Source of the DNA: a virus
Direction: 5' to 3' (one strand)
IMG/VR virus record: IMGVR_UViG_3300036719_000911
Location: 1 to 25,871 of that record
Length of the DNA stretch: 25,871 nucleotides
This document shows positions 18,797-25,871 of this stretch, in pieces (positions within the stretch are counted from its first letter, which is position 1; each line of letters opens with the position of its first letter). The position numbers and the translations under genes were made by a program. Below the pieces are notes generated by a model, which saw only the letters and a program-made list of their open reading frames with translations, was not told where the DNA came from and did no database searches.

Positions 18797-20385
18797 TGGC
18801 TTACTCAGTTGAAGAGATCATCAAGCGTCACAAGACCGCACGGGCAAAGAAAGAATTGTTCCGCGATTTGTACGAAGACGCTTACGAATTCTGCTTACCC
18901 CAGCGTAACCTCTACGGTGGGGAATACGAGGGCAAAAGCCCCGGCCAAAAAAAGATGGCACGGGTGTTTGACTCGACCGCAATCAACTCCATCCAACGGT
19001 TTGCGAACCGGATGCAGTCTGGTGTCTTCCCGCCACAGCGCAAGTGGTGCCGCCTAGAGCCGGGTCCTGATATTCCAGATGATCGTCGCTACGAAGCGCA
19101 GGTTGCACTCGACCAGTACACAGAGAAGATGTTCGCTGCCCTAAAGCAGTCGAACTTCGATATGGTCATTGGCGAGTTCTTGCTGGACCTGTCCATCGGT
19201 ACCGCTGTCATGATGGTGCAGCCGGGCGATGATGACAATCCGATCAACTTTACCCCTGTGCCACAGTTCTTGGTGAGCTACGAGGAAGGTGCGAACGGTC
19301 AGGTAGACAATGTTTACCGCATGATGCGTATCAAAGGCGAGGCAGTCTTCCAGCAATGGAAGGGCGCTAAAGTTACAGGTGACCTTGCCCGGATGATTCA
19401 AGACAAGCCGACTGATGATTTCGACTTTGTTGAAGCTACCATCTACGACTATCGCCGTGGCGAATACCACTACTGCGTGATCCATGAGCAATCAAAGCAG
19501 AAGATTTATGAGCGTCTGCTAAAGCGTAGCCCGTGGGTCGTTAGCCGTTACATGAAGGTAGCTGGTGAAATCTATGGTCGTGGTCCTGCGATTACCGCGC
19601 TGCCTGACATCAAGACACTGAACAAAACACTGGAACTCCTGCTAAAGAACGCATCGCTAGCAATCAGTGGTGTGTACACAGCAGCAGATGATGGCGTGTT
19701 GAATCCGCAGACAGTGAAAATTATCCCCGGTGCGGTTATACCTGTGGCGAGAAACGGTGGTCCGCAAGGCGAGTCTCTCAAAGCATTGCCCCGTGCTGGG
19801 GATTTCAATGTTAGCCAGATCGTTATCAATGATCTGCGTCAAAGCATCAAGCGTACCCTGCTAGATGAGTCGTTGCCACCAGACAATATGTCGGCACGGT
19901 CGGCCACCGAAGTCGTTGAGCGCATGAAAGAGCTGTCGCAAAACCTTGGCTCTGCCTTCGGACGCTTGATTAACGAAACCATGATTCCTTTGGTATCCAA
20001 AATCCTTGAGGTGATGGATGAAAAAGGTTTGATCGTAATGCCGTTAAAGGTCAACGGTATGCAGGTCAAGGTGTCGCCAGTAGCTCCGCTGGCAATGGCA
20101 CAGAACATGGAAGAGATCAGCAACATTATGCAGTTCAAGCAGCTTGCCGAAGCGTTTGGTCCTGAAGGCCAGATGGCATTGAACAACGGTGAGACAGTCG
20201 ATTACATCGGTGACAAGCTAGGTGTACCTGCCACACTGCGGATGAGTTCGATTGAACGTCAGCAGGCAATGGCGCAGCAGGCACAGATCGCCGCAGCAAT
20301 GGCTGAACAGCAAGGTATGGTGCCAGCCGGTGCAACGCAAGTAGTAGAGCAAGCGTCAGGTGAAATGGAAGAGGGGGTGATGTAA
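18796..20385 (+). CDS. Portal (head-tail connector) protein, T7 gp8-like
   Basis: A 529-residue protein, close to the T7 connector length (536). The N-terminal SVEEIIKRHKTARAKKELFR, then DAYEFCLPQR, and later ARVFDSTAINSIQRFANRMQ are strong signatures of the podovirus head-tail connector family. The C-terminus is Gln/Ala-rich helical (QQAMAQQAQIAAAMAEQQG). It forms the dodecameric ring through which DNA is packaged. It lies upstream of the scaffold and capsid genes, as in T7. It starts at ATG 18796, overlapping the previous stop. Confidence 0.95.
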   Translation: MAYSVEEIIKRHKTARAKKELFRDLYEDAYEFCLPQRNLYGGEYEGKSPGQKKMARVFDSTAINSIQRFANRMQSGVFPPQRKWCRLEPGPDIPDDRRYEAQVALDQYTEKMFAALKQSNFDMVIGEFLLDLSIGTAVMMVQPGDDDNPINFTPVPQFLVSYEEGANGQVDNVYRMMRIKGEAVFQQWKGAKVTGDLARMIQDKPTDDFDFVEATIYDYRRGEYHYCVIHEQSKQKIYERLLKRSPWVVSRYMKVAGEIYGRGPAITALPDIKTLNKTLELLLKNASLAISGVYTAADDGVLNPQTVKIIPGAVIPVARNGGPQGESLKALPRAGDFNVSQIVINDLRQSIKRTLLDESLPPDNMSARSATEVVERMKELSQNLGSAFGRLINETMIPLVSKILEVMDEKGLIVMPLKVNGMQVKVSPVAPLAMAQNMEEISNIMQFKQLAEAFGPEGQMALNNGETVDYIGDKLGVPATLRMSSIERQQAMAQQAQIAAAMAEQQGMVPAGATQVVEQASGEMEEGVM

Positions 20386-20711
20386 TGGACTACGGCAAGC
20401 GACCAGACGGTAGCCCAAAGGGCAAAGGATTCTTTGGTGAAATCCCACGCCCAGACGGCAATGTGATGACCGAGGTTAGCATTGGCGTAGGCTTAAACGG
20501 CAAGGAAACGCTGATCCCGTTGATCGTCCCAACACTAACCAAACAAGAGTTGGATTACTTGCGTAAAAGCAATGTTGATTCACCTGACTTTATGAAGAAC
20601 ATACCGCCATCGATCATCGACAAGGCGGTTGATTATGCGGCAGGGAGAGTCAAACAGAACAAATCTCCCTTTGCTGATTCCACGGAGAAGTTTAGTTTGC
20701 CAACAAAATAG
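20385..20711 (+). CDS. Conserved hypothetical phage protein
   Basis: A 108-residue protein. PRPDGNVMTEVSIGVGLNGK, ETLIPLIVPTLTKQEL and SIIDKAVDYAAGRVKQNKSP form a pattern I associate with small phage proteins near head genes, some fused to lytic enzymes. No catalytic residues are seen. It starts one base inside the portal stop (TAATG), so translation is coupled to the portal. Function is not known. Confidence 0.78.
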   Translation: MDYGKRPDGSPKGKGFFGEIPRPDGNVMTEVSIGVGLNGKETLIPLIVPTLTKQELDYLRKSNVDSPDFMKNIPPSIIDKAVDYAAGRVKQNKSPFADSTEKFSLPTK

Positions 20712-20719
20712 GGAGAGTT

Positions 20720-20980
20720 ATGGCTGGGTGGGATGATTTAGAAGCAATTCCTACAGTCGATGCGGCTGAAGTTATATCAAAAAGAGAAGAACTAGACCGC
20801 TTAGTGCAGCGCGTGTTTGGCACTGAGGACGGTAAAAAATTGCTGCAATGGATGCGAGGGGCTTACCTTGAGAATCCATCGTGGCAACCCGGTGCGGATA
20901 ACAGTTATGGCTACTGGCGCGAAGGCCAGAACGCCGTTATCCGCGATCTTGAAGCTCGAATAAGGAGAGCCCTGCAATGA
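20720..20980 (+). CDS. Bbp19-like small phage protein
   Basis: An 86-residue protein preceded by GGGAGAG. LVQRVFGTEDGKKLLQWMRG, then YLENPSWQPGADNSYGYWRE and GQNAVIRDLEARI, match the Bbp19-like domain named after a protein of the Bordetella podovirus BPP-1. Members lie next to capsid assembly genes. The function is not established. Four bases overlap the scaffold gene. This similarity supports a podovirus of a non-T7 replication lineage. Confidence 0.85.
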   Translation: MAGWDDLEAIPTVDAAEVISKREELDRLVQRVFGTEDGKKLLQWMRGAYLENPSWQPGADNSYGYWREGQNAVIRDLEARIRRALQ

Positions 20981-21759
20981 CAGACACAGCAGATACTGGT
21001 GGCCTTCTCGCTGGTGAATCGATTGATTCCGCTGACGAGGCGACAACCCCGGAGGCTGGTGTAAGTGTTCCACATATTGACCAACCAACATCCCAAAACC
21101 TGTCCGCTGAGATCGATGACGATCCGCTAGAGCGGCCAGACTATTGGCCCGAGAAGTTCTGGGTCAAAGACAAGAACGAACCCGACCTCGAAGGGCTGGC
21201 AAAATCCTACTCGGAACTGGAGAAAAAGTTTCGTGCAGGAAAGCACAAGGCTCCTGAAGGCGGTAAATACGATACTTCCGTGCTGGGCGAAGACATCTCC
21301 GATGATCCTTTGGCAAGTGCTTATGTGGGCTGGGCTTCAAAATACGGTCTAAGCCAAGAAGCATTTGACGAAATGGCAAGTCAGTTTGGCGAGATCATGG
21401 GCGCTCAGTCCGAGATGACCCAGCAAAGTGCCGAGCGGGAACGGGCATTACTGGGTCCTAAAGCCGATGCCATCATCCAAGGCCATGCCCAGTGGGCAAG
21501 AGGGCTGGTGCAAAAGGGTATTTGGTCTGCGGACGACTTCGAAGAGTTTAAGGTCTGGGGCGGCACAGCCAAAGGTCTTAACGCTTTGACAAAACTTCGT
21601 GAGGCTTATGAAGGCCGGGTTCCTGTAGAATCCGTTCCTCTTGAGGGTGCGCCTAGCAAGGACGAACTCTACGAGATGGTAGGTCGCCCAGAGTACAAGA
21701 CCGATCCACAATATCGGCGCAAAGTCGAAAAGCTTTTTCAGCAGGCGTTTGGCAGCTAA
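20977..21759 (+). CDS. Capsid assembly scaffold protein, T7 gp9-like
   Basis: A 260-residue acidic protein. The conserved part DYWPEKFWVKDKNEPDLEGL, followed by KSYSELEKKFRAGKHKAPEG, is the scaffold family landmark. The remainder is helical and charged with a C-terminal basic helix (YRRKVEKLFQQAFG), fitting transient binding to capsid subunits. It lies directly before the capsid gene, as in T7. An intrinsic terminator follows after 21 bases. Confidence 0.88.
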   Translation: MTDTADTGGLLAGESIDSADEATTPEAGVSVPHIDQPTSQNLSAEIDDDPLERPDYWPEKFWVKDKNEPDLEGLAKSYSELEKKFRAGKHKAPEGGKYDTSVLGEDISDDPLASAYVGWASKYGLSQEAFDEMASQFGEIMGAQSEMTQQSAERERALLGPKADAIIQGHAQWARGLVQKGIWSADDFEEFKVWGGTAKGLNALTKLREAYEGRVPVESVPLEGAPSKDELYEMVGRPEYKTDPQYRRKVEKLFQQAFGS

Positions 21760-21780
21760 CCTCTTCCTTCGTGGAGATTT

Positions 21781-21802
21781 CCCCGCTTCGGCGGGGTTTT
21801 TT
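21781..21802 (+). terminator. Strong intrinsic terminator before the capsid gene
   Basis: CCCCGC-TTCG-GCGGGG, a perfect six-base-pair stem with a UUCG tetraloop, is followed by six T residues. It ends the portal-scaffold transcript and insulates the capsid gene, which has its own promoter candidate directly after it. Confidence 0.92.
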
Positions 21803-21804
21803 AT

Positions 21805-21833
21805 TTGCAATTTCCAAAAATGTAGTGTATAAG
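21805..21833 (+). promoter_or_regulatory. Sigma70-type promoter for the major capsid gene
   Basis: TTGCAA (21805-21810), an optimal 17-base spacer and TATAAG (21828-21833) lie immediately after the terminator. The predicted start lies near 21840. An 11-base palindrome, CTTGT-C-ACAAG (21834-21844), covers it and may be an operator. Confidence 0.65.
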
Positions 21834-21839
21834 CTTGTC

Positions 21840-21974
21840 ACAAGGACAACCCTCGTGGCCCTTTATGGAGGTGAACCTTCCCGCATCGGCGTGGCGTAAA
21901 CGCAAGTCGCGGCCCAGTAAATCTGGATAACCAAGGCAAAGAGTGTTTTTTTAACTTTTTGACGAGGTAATAAT
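21840..21974 (+). promoter_or_regulatory. Structured capsid leader with overlapping mini-ORFs
   Basis: The ~135-base leader holds two short frames. GTG 21855-21899 (14 codons, peptide ALYGGEPSRIGVA after the start) has AAGGA eight bases upstream. ATG 21865-21930 (21 codons) runs in the +1 frame. Possible hairpins include GGAGG/CCTTCC (with a bulge) and GCGT-AA-ACGC. A +1 slip at the TAA stop (21897) would fuse the two into a 24-residue peptide ending KRKSRPSKSG. Confidence 0.4.
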
Positions 21975-22820
21975 ATGGCAATCTCAGTATCTAATGCCTT
22001 TGTTACCCTGTTCGATGCCGAAGTTAAGCAGGCTTATCAAGCTGAGTCGGTCCTGCGTAACACGGTTCGTCTTCGTACAGGTGTAGAGGCTGCAACCCAC
22101 AAGTTCCCGAAAATCGGCAAGGGCGTTGCAACAGTTCGCGTTCCGCAAACTGATGTTACTCCGCTGAATGTTACTTACTCGCAGGTAACAGTTACTCTCA
22201 GCGACTACATCGCTGCTGAGTATTCGGACATTTTCAACCAAGCTAAGATCAACTTTGACGAGCGTCAAGAACTCGTTCAAGTTGTGTCGAAGTCAATTGC
22301 TCGTCGTCAAGACCAGCTTATCATCGATGCTCTGACAAACTCCAGCACTGGCTTGACCGTTGCTTCCAGCGTGGGTGGTGCAAACACCAACCTGAATCTG
22401 GACAAGCTGCTGTCGGCTAAGAAGCAGTTGGATGCCAAGAACGTCCCACCGACTGATCGCTTTATCGTTATCCATGCCAACAACCTCGCGTCGTTGCTGG
22501 ACGAGACAGAAGTGAAATCGTCTGACTTCAACACCGTCAAAGCACTGGTGGCTGGTCAGCTTGATACCTATCTAGGCTTCAAGTTCATCACCATTGGCGA
22601 CCGCGACGAAGGTGGTCTTGCAATTTCGTCGGGTGATCGCAAGGTCTATGCGTTCCACAAGCAAGCAGTTGGTATGGCTGAAGGCATGGGCCTGACCACT
22701 CGCATCGATTACATCCCAGAGAAGACTTCGTATCTGGTTGCTTCGATGTTCTCGGCTGGTGCTGTGGCTATCGACGCTGAAGGCATCGTGGAAATCACTT
22801 GCGATGAAAACGGCGCGTAA
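21975..22820 (+). CDS. Major capsid protein
   Basis: A 281-residue protein with GACGAGG upstream. It has the usual order for a HK97-fold podovirus coat: an N-terminal helical arm (FVTLFDAEVKQAYQAESVLR), a long beta-hairpin region (VATVRVPQTDVTPLNVTYSQ), the helix FDERQELVQVVSKSIARRQD and a C-terminal KTSYLVASMFSAGAVAIDA. It is smaller than T7 gp10. Its own promoter and terminator-insulated position suit the high copy number of a coat protein. Placement between scaffold and tail tubular genes confirms it. Confidence 0.9.
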   Translation: MAISVSNAFVTLFDAEVKQAYQAESVLRNTVRLRTGVEAATHKFPKIGKGVATVRVPQTDVTPLNVTYSQVTVTLSDYIAAEYSDIFNQAKINFDERQELVQVVSKSIARRQDQLIIDALTNSSTGLTVASSVGGANTNLNLDKLLSAKKQLDAKNVPPTDRFIVIHANNLASLLDETEVKSSDFNTVKALVAGQLDTYLGFKFITIGDRDEGGLAISSGDRKVYAFHKQAVGMAEGMGLTTRIDYIPEKTSYLVASMFSAGAVAIDAEGIVEITCDENGA

Positions 22821-22832
22821 AGGAGAGTAATC

Positions 22833-23111
22833 ATGGCATTTTCAGCAACTGGCTTTACTGCCTACTCCACGTCAAAGCGTGGCAATGCGCCTTCGATGTA
22901 TGCTTACAAGACAACCGATGCAATTGCGGATGTCAATACATCTGGGTATTTCAACTCACTATCAAGCACCCTTGAAGTGGGCGACATCATTCACTGCGTG
23001 ACTTCGACCGGCACGACCGCCGTCGTCACTCTGGTGTATGTCGTTTCCAACGCAAGCGGCGTTGTTGACGTAACCGACGGCACCACGCTGTCGGCTACCG
23101 ACGGCGATTAA
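22833..23111 (+). CDS. Small beta-rich head protein, decoration-like
   Basis: A 92-residue protein preceded by AGGAGAG. It is Thr/Ser/Val-rich (TSTGTTAVVTLVYVVSNASG, then VVDVTDGTTL) with alternating hydrophobics, as in capsid decoration or head-fibre proteins. It lies 12 bases after the capsid gene and is followed by a strong hairpin, so it is probably expressed with the capsid. No family is named with confidence. Confidence 0.78.
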   Translation: MAFSATGFTAYSTSKRGNAPSMYAYKTTDAIADVNTSGYFNSLSSTLEVGDIIHCVTSTGTTAVVTLVYVVSNASGVVDVTDGTTLSATDGD

Positions 23112-23131
23112 GTCGTCATCATTGAAGTGTC

Positions 23132-23163
23132 GGGGGCTGGTCTCTTTTAAGGGATCGGCCCCT
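23132..23163 (+). terminator. Long hairpin after the capsid operon, possible weak terminator
   Basis: GGGGCTGGTCTC and GGGATCGGCCCC form a 12-base-pair stem (three G-U pairs) around a six-base loop TTTTAA. The following TTCTCACATT is a poor T-run, so it may end only part of the transcripts or protect the capsid mRNA 3' end, lowering tail gene expression relative to capsid. Confidence 0.6.
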
Positions 23164-23183
23164 TCTCACATTAAGAGGTTTAC

Positions 23184-23798
23184 ATGGCAGCAGGCGATAC
23201 ATCAATTCGAATCTGTTCTGATGCGTTACTGCTGATCGGAGCAAAACCTATTTCGTCGTTCAGTGAAGGTACAGACGCAGCCAACATTTGCGACCGTATC
23301 TATCCCAACGTCCGCGATTCACTGCTACAGCAGTATCCGTGGGCCTTTTCATTTAAAAAAGTCTCACTATCCCAGATTCTTACTACCCCAATCAATGAAT
23401 GGCGGTACGCTTATCAGCTTCCTGCGGATCGTATTGGCCCACCCCGTGCTGCATTTACCAGCACCGCTGTCGGTGAGCGCCCGTTCCAGCAATGGGAGCT
23501 TTATGAAGACAAGCTATTAACTAACTCGACAACAATAGTTGTTGACTATCAGTTCTCGGTACCTGAAAACAAAATGCCGGTGTACTTCGTTCAGTTGCTG
23601 AAGTACATGATGGCATGGCACTTGGCAGAGCCGCTGACCGATCAGGCCAGCAAGGCACAGTATTGGCAAGGTGTTGCGGTTGGCGCTCCGTCTGAGAATG
23701 GCCGTGGTGGCTACTTCCGGATTGCTGCCAACATTGAAGGCCAAGGCCAGCCACCGCAGTCGATTGAAGATTACAGCCTAATTGCTGTGAGGTATTGA
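23184..23798 (+). CDS. Tail tubular protein A, T7 gp11-like
   Basis: A 204-residue protein preceded by AAGAGG. The start (SIRICSDALLLIGAKPISSF), followed by YPNVRDSLLQQYPWAFSFKK and WRYAYQLPADRIGPPRA, is the recognisable signature of the gp11/tail-tube family that forms the ring below the portal. The length matches T7 gp11 (196). It lies directly upstream of the gp12-like gene, with stop and start sharing one base (TGATG). Confidence 0.9.
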   Translation: MAAGDTSIRICSDALLLIGAKPISSFSEGTDAANICDRIYPNVRDSLLQQYPWAFSFKKVSLSQILTTPINEWRYAYQLPADRIGPPRAAFTSTAVGERPFQQWELYEDKLLTNSTTIVVDYQFSVPENKMPVYFVQLLKYMMAWHLAEPLTDQASKAQYWQGVAVGAPSENGRGGYFRIAANIEGQGQPPQSIEDYSLIAVRY

Positions 23799-25774
23799 TG
23801 ACACGCTTCATCAACATTCAGACCAACTTTACTTCGGGTGAGATTGACCCGTTGCTCCGTGCGCGTATTGACTTAAAGCAATACGAGAATGCCTGCGAGA
23901 AGTTGACGAATGTTATTGTGCAGCCACAGGGCGGTGTAAAGCGTCGTTCAGGCTTAAAGTACATTGCAGAGATTGCTAATGCCTCGTCTGGCGCACGGCT
24001 AGTTCCGTTTGAGTTTTCGGTAACAGACAGCTATATGCTGTGCTTTACCAATAACCAGATGGCTGTCTTTAAGGATGGCGTACTGATTACGAACATCAAT
24101 GCGTCTGGCAACGATTATCTAAGCACCAGTGGCGTTGGTTTGACAGGTTCTCGTTTAAACACCATCTGCTACACGCAGTCAGCAGATACAATGATTATTG
24201 TCCACCCGGACGTTGCTCCAGTTAAATTAGTGCGTGGTGCCAATGATGCGTCTTGGACAATATCTACGATCACTTTTGATTCGATCCCGTTTTACGCATT
24301 TACTCAGACCTTTACGAATCCTGCTGCGACGCTTACCCCTGATAAGACTTCTGGGACGGTTAAGGTTACGGCATCCGCTTCGGTGTTTACGTCTGGCAGC
24401 GTCGGGCAATACATCAATGCTACGCCGCAGGGACGGTTAAGGATAACGTCCTATGATTCTGGCACGGTGGTACGCGGAATTACTGAGATTCCCTTCTTTG
24501 ATACAAACGCCATTGCCAGTGGTTCATGGGAAGTCGAAGGCGGCTACGAAGCTGTTTGGTCTAGCACTAAAGGCTGGCCGAGAACCGTCACCTTCCACGA
24601 AGGACGGTTGTACTTTGGCGGCAGTAAGTCCAGAGTGTCAACGATCTGGGGCAGCAAGGTAGGTTTGTTCTTCGACTTTAGACCGGACAGTGGATATGAA
24701 GACGATGCGCTTGAGGCAACTCTGGACACGAACCAGCTTAATACCATCGTTGATCTTATTTCAGCTCGTGATCTTCAAGTGTTTACTACTGGTGCTGAGT
24801 TCTATGTGCCGCAGTCTGGTCTGGACCCTATCACGCCGACCAACTTCTTTGTCAAAGGCGCAAGTAAGAACGGAGCAAAAGAAGGTGTCCGAGTTCAGCA
24901 GCTTGACGGCAGTACCATCTACCTACAGCGCCAAGGCAAATCGCTTAACGAATTCCTCTACACGGATACCGAAGCGACTTATGTAACGCAGCGCGTATCG
25001 CTGTTATCTTCGCACTTGATGAAGAACCCAAAGCGTCTTGCTTTGCGGAAAGCAACGTCTACCGATGAAGGTGACTTGCTGCTGATACCGAATGTAAGTG
25101 ATGGCACAATGGCGGCTTACACGGTGCTAAGAAGCCAACAGATTGTTGCTGCCACAGAGTTTACAACCGACGGGACGTTTGAAGAAGTCGGCGTAGATGT
25201 AACTGATATTTATGTACTTGTGAAACGAGTTATTGGTGGAACGAATCGTTACTTTGTTGAGCTGTTTACCGATGGTACTTTCACCGATTGTAACAAGACT
25301 GGTGGTGCTGGTTCTGGTGCTTCAGGCCTGCCGCTTAATGGCAAGACTGTTAATGTCATAGCCGATGGCGTTGTGCTGGAGAACGAGGTGGTGGCAAGTG
25401 GTGCGGTGACATTTGAACGCCCAGCTGCAACTAGCTACGAGGTTGGCTTGCCGTTTACCACTCGCGTCAAGACCATGCCTGTCGAGGTGAAGACAACGGC
25501 TGGCGTTAGAACATCATTCAAGAAACGCATTGTTGAAGTCAATGCGATTGTTTACGAGACACAGCACTTTGTTATCAACGACAAGCTGGTGACGTTTAAG
25601 AAGTTTGGTGAAGACATTCTTGACCAACCTGAACCGTCATATACTGGCATCAAGGAACTTGAGGGCATCCTTGGCTACACCAGAGAAGCATACGTCGATG
25701 TCACGCAGACTTTGCCGCTGAAGATGACATTGCTTGGTCTTGAATATAAAGTGTCTACTTACGCGGGGACATAA
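23798..25774 (+). CDS. Tail tubular protein B / tail stabilisation protein, T7 gp12-like
   Basis: A 658-residue protein. The ATG at 23798 is used in preference to the TTG three bases earlier, because it overlaps the gp11-like stop. The N-terminus FTSGEIDPLLRARIDLKQYE, then ACEKLTNVIVQPQGGVKRRS, is the strong family landmark. The middle is beta-propeller-like (WSSTKGWPRTVTFHEGRLYF, then GGSKSRVSTIWGSK), and the C-terminus has the KTMPVEVKTTAGVRTSFKKR motif. It forms the nozzle of the short tail. Its stop overlaps the next start (TAATG). Confidence 0.92.
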   Translation: MTRFINIQTNFTSGEIDPLLRARIDLKQYENACEKLTNVIVQPQGGVKRRSGLKYIAEIANASSGARLVPFEFSVTDSYMLCFTNNQMAVFKDGVLITNINASGNDYLSTSGVGLTGSRLNTICYTQSADTMIIVHPDVAPVKLVRGANDASWTISTITFDSIPFYAFTQTFTNPAATLTPDKTSGTVKVTASASVFTSGSVGQYINATPQGRLRITSYDSGTVVRGITEIPFFDTNAIASGSWEVEGGYEAVWSSTKGWPRTVTFHEGRLYFGGSKSRVSTIWGSKVGLFFDFRPDSGYEDDALEATLDTNQLNTIVDLISARDLQVFTTGAEFYVPQSGLDPITPTNFFVKGASKNGAKEGVRVQQLDGSTIYLQRQGKSLNEFLYTDTEATYVTQRVSLLSSHLMKNPKRLALRKATSTDEGDLLLIPNVSDGTMAAYTVLRSQQIVAATEFTTDGTFEEVGVDVTDIYVLVKRVIGGTNRYFVELFTDGTFTDCNKTGGAGSGASGLPLNGKTVNVIADGVVLENEVVASGAVTFERPAATSYEVGLPFTTRVKTMPVEVKTTAGVRTSFKKRIVEVNAIVYETQHFVINDKLVTFKKFGEDILDQPEPSYTGIKELEGILGYTREAYVDVTQTLPLKMTLLGLEYKVSTYAGT

Positions 25775-25871
25775 TGCAGGCTATTCCTTATATTTTTGCC
25801 GCAGTTGCCGCTGGCTCCAAGATTTATGGTGGCATCCAGCAGCAGAAAATGTACAACTTTCAGGCCGAGCA
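25774..25871 (+). CDS. Internal virion protein, N-terminal fragment (partial)
   Basis: A frame from ATG 25774 to the window end (32 full codons). The start MQAIPYIFAAVAAGSKIYGG, then IQQQKMYNFQAE, has an Ala/Gly hydrophobic segment followed by a charged helix. This resembles the beginning of T7 gp14-type internal virion (ejection) proteins, which follow the tail tubular genes in that order. The similarity is short and the call depends mostly on position. Confidence 0.7.
   Translation, partial: MQAIPYIFAAVAAGSKIYGGIQQQKMYNFQAE

Noticed and set aside
24227-24440. Arg/Leu-rich frames on both strands in the gp12-like gene
   Set aside because: Shadows of the tail tubular B-type gene with biased composition.
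1-25871. tRNA or rRNA genes
   Set aside because: No cloverleaf with a GTTCGAATC-type T-arm was noticed on either strand; a dedicated tRNA search would settle it.

Overview
The window is a contiguous piece of a tailed double-stranded DNA phage with a short-tail (podovirus) virion plan. The virion genes are T7-like in type: head-tail connector (portal), scaffold, capsid, tail tubular A and B types, a gp13-like GNAT-fold protein and a T7-type tail-fibre N-terminus. The host is Gram-negative, because there is an inner/outer membrane spanin pair plus other lipoprotein and signal-peptide genes. Base composition is near 50% GC. Nothing in the sequence fixes the host species. The right edge enters a probable internal virion protein and the left edge leaves the C-terminus of another protein just before the tail fibre. 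The window is therefore probably most of a circularly permuted genome, lacking mainly the internal virion (ejection) proteins; this is inference.

Layout. (1) 1-4036, rightward: end of an upstream virion gene, T7-type tail fibre, small fibre-associated proteins and a second carbohydrate-binding-type fibre protein. (2) 4038-6787, rightward: membrane proteins and a lysis cassette with GH19 endolysin, lipoprotein, two-span holin candidate, exported small protein and Rz with a fully nested Rz1. (3) 12269 down to 6780, leftward: a tightly packed early operon. From its promoter it holds small proteins, then a YqaJ-type exonuclease and RecT-type annealing protein, a Cro-like HTH protein, zinc-ribbon-like and membrane small proteins, a VRR-NUC-type nuclease and a second PD-(D/E)XK-like protein. 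(4) 12270-12390: control region with back-to-back sigma70-type promoters sharing a dyad. (5) 12390-14391, rightward: ribbon-helix-helix protein, winged-helix initiator-like protein, a 536-base non-coding stretch with a candidate origin, an SSB-like protein ending in DEEIPF and a cysteine-rich microprotein. (6) 14622-25871, rightward: terminase small and large subunits, gp13-like protein, a string of small late proteins, portal, scaffold, terminator plus promoter, major capsid, decoration-like protein, tail tubular A and B types and the start of an internal virion protein.

How it works together. No phage RNA polymerase or DNA polymerase gene is present here. Transcription appears to use host sigma70 promoters from one divergent switch, with extra candidate promoters before the terminase and capsid blocks. 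Replication probably relies on an initiator-like protein, host replisome recruitment (possibly through the SSB-like tail) and RecT/YqaJ recombination. The combination of a T7-type virion with a lambda-like divergent early region is the main architectural point.

The strongest items for a second look are: the shared-dyad divergent promoters; the candidate origin; the SSB-tip mimic; the 8-cysteine microprotein; the leader mini-ORFs in front of the capsid gene, which would join by a +1 shift; the repeated translation-start cassettes; and a 142-base same-strand gene overlap encoding two membrane proteins.
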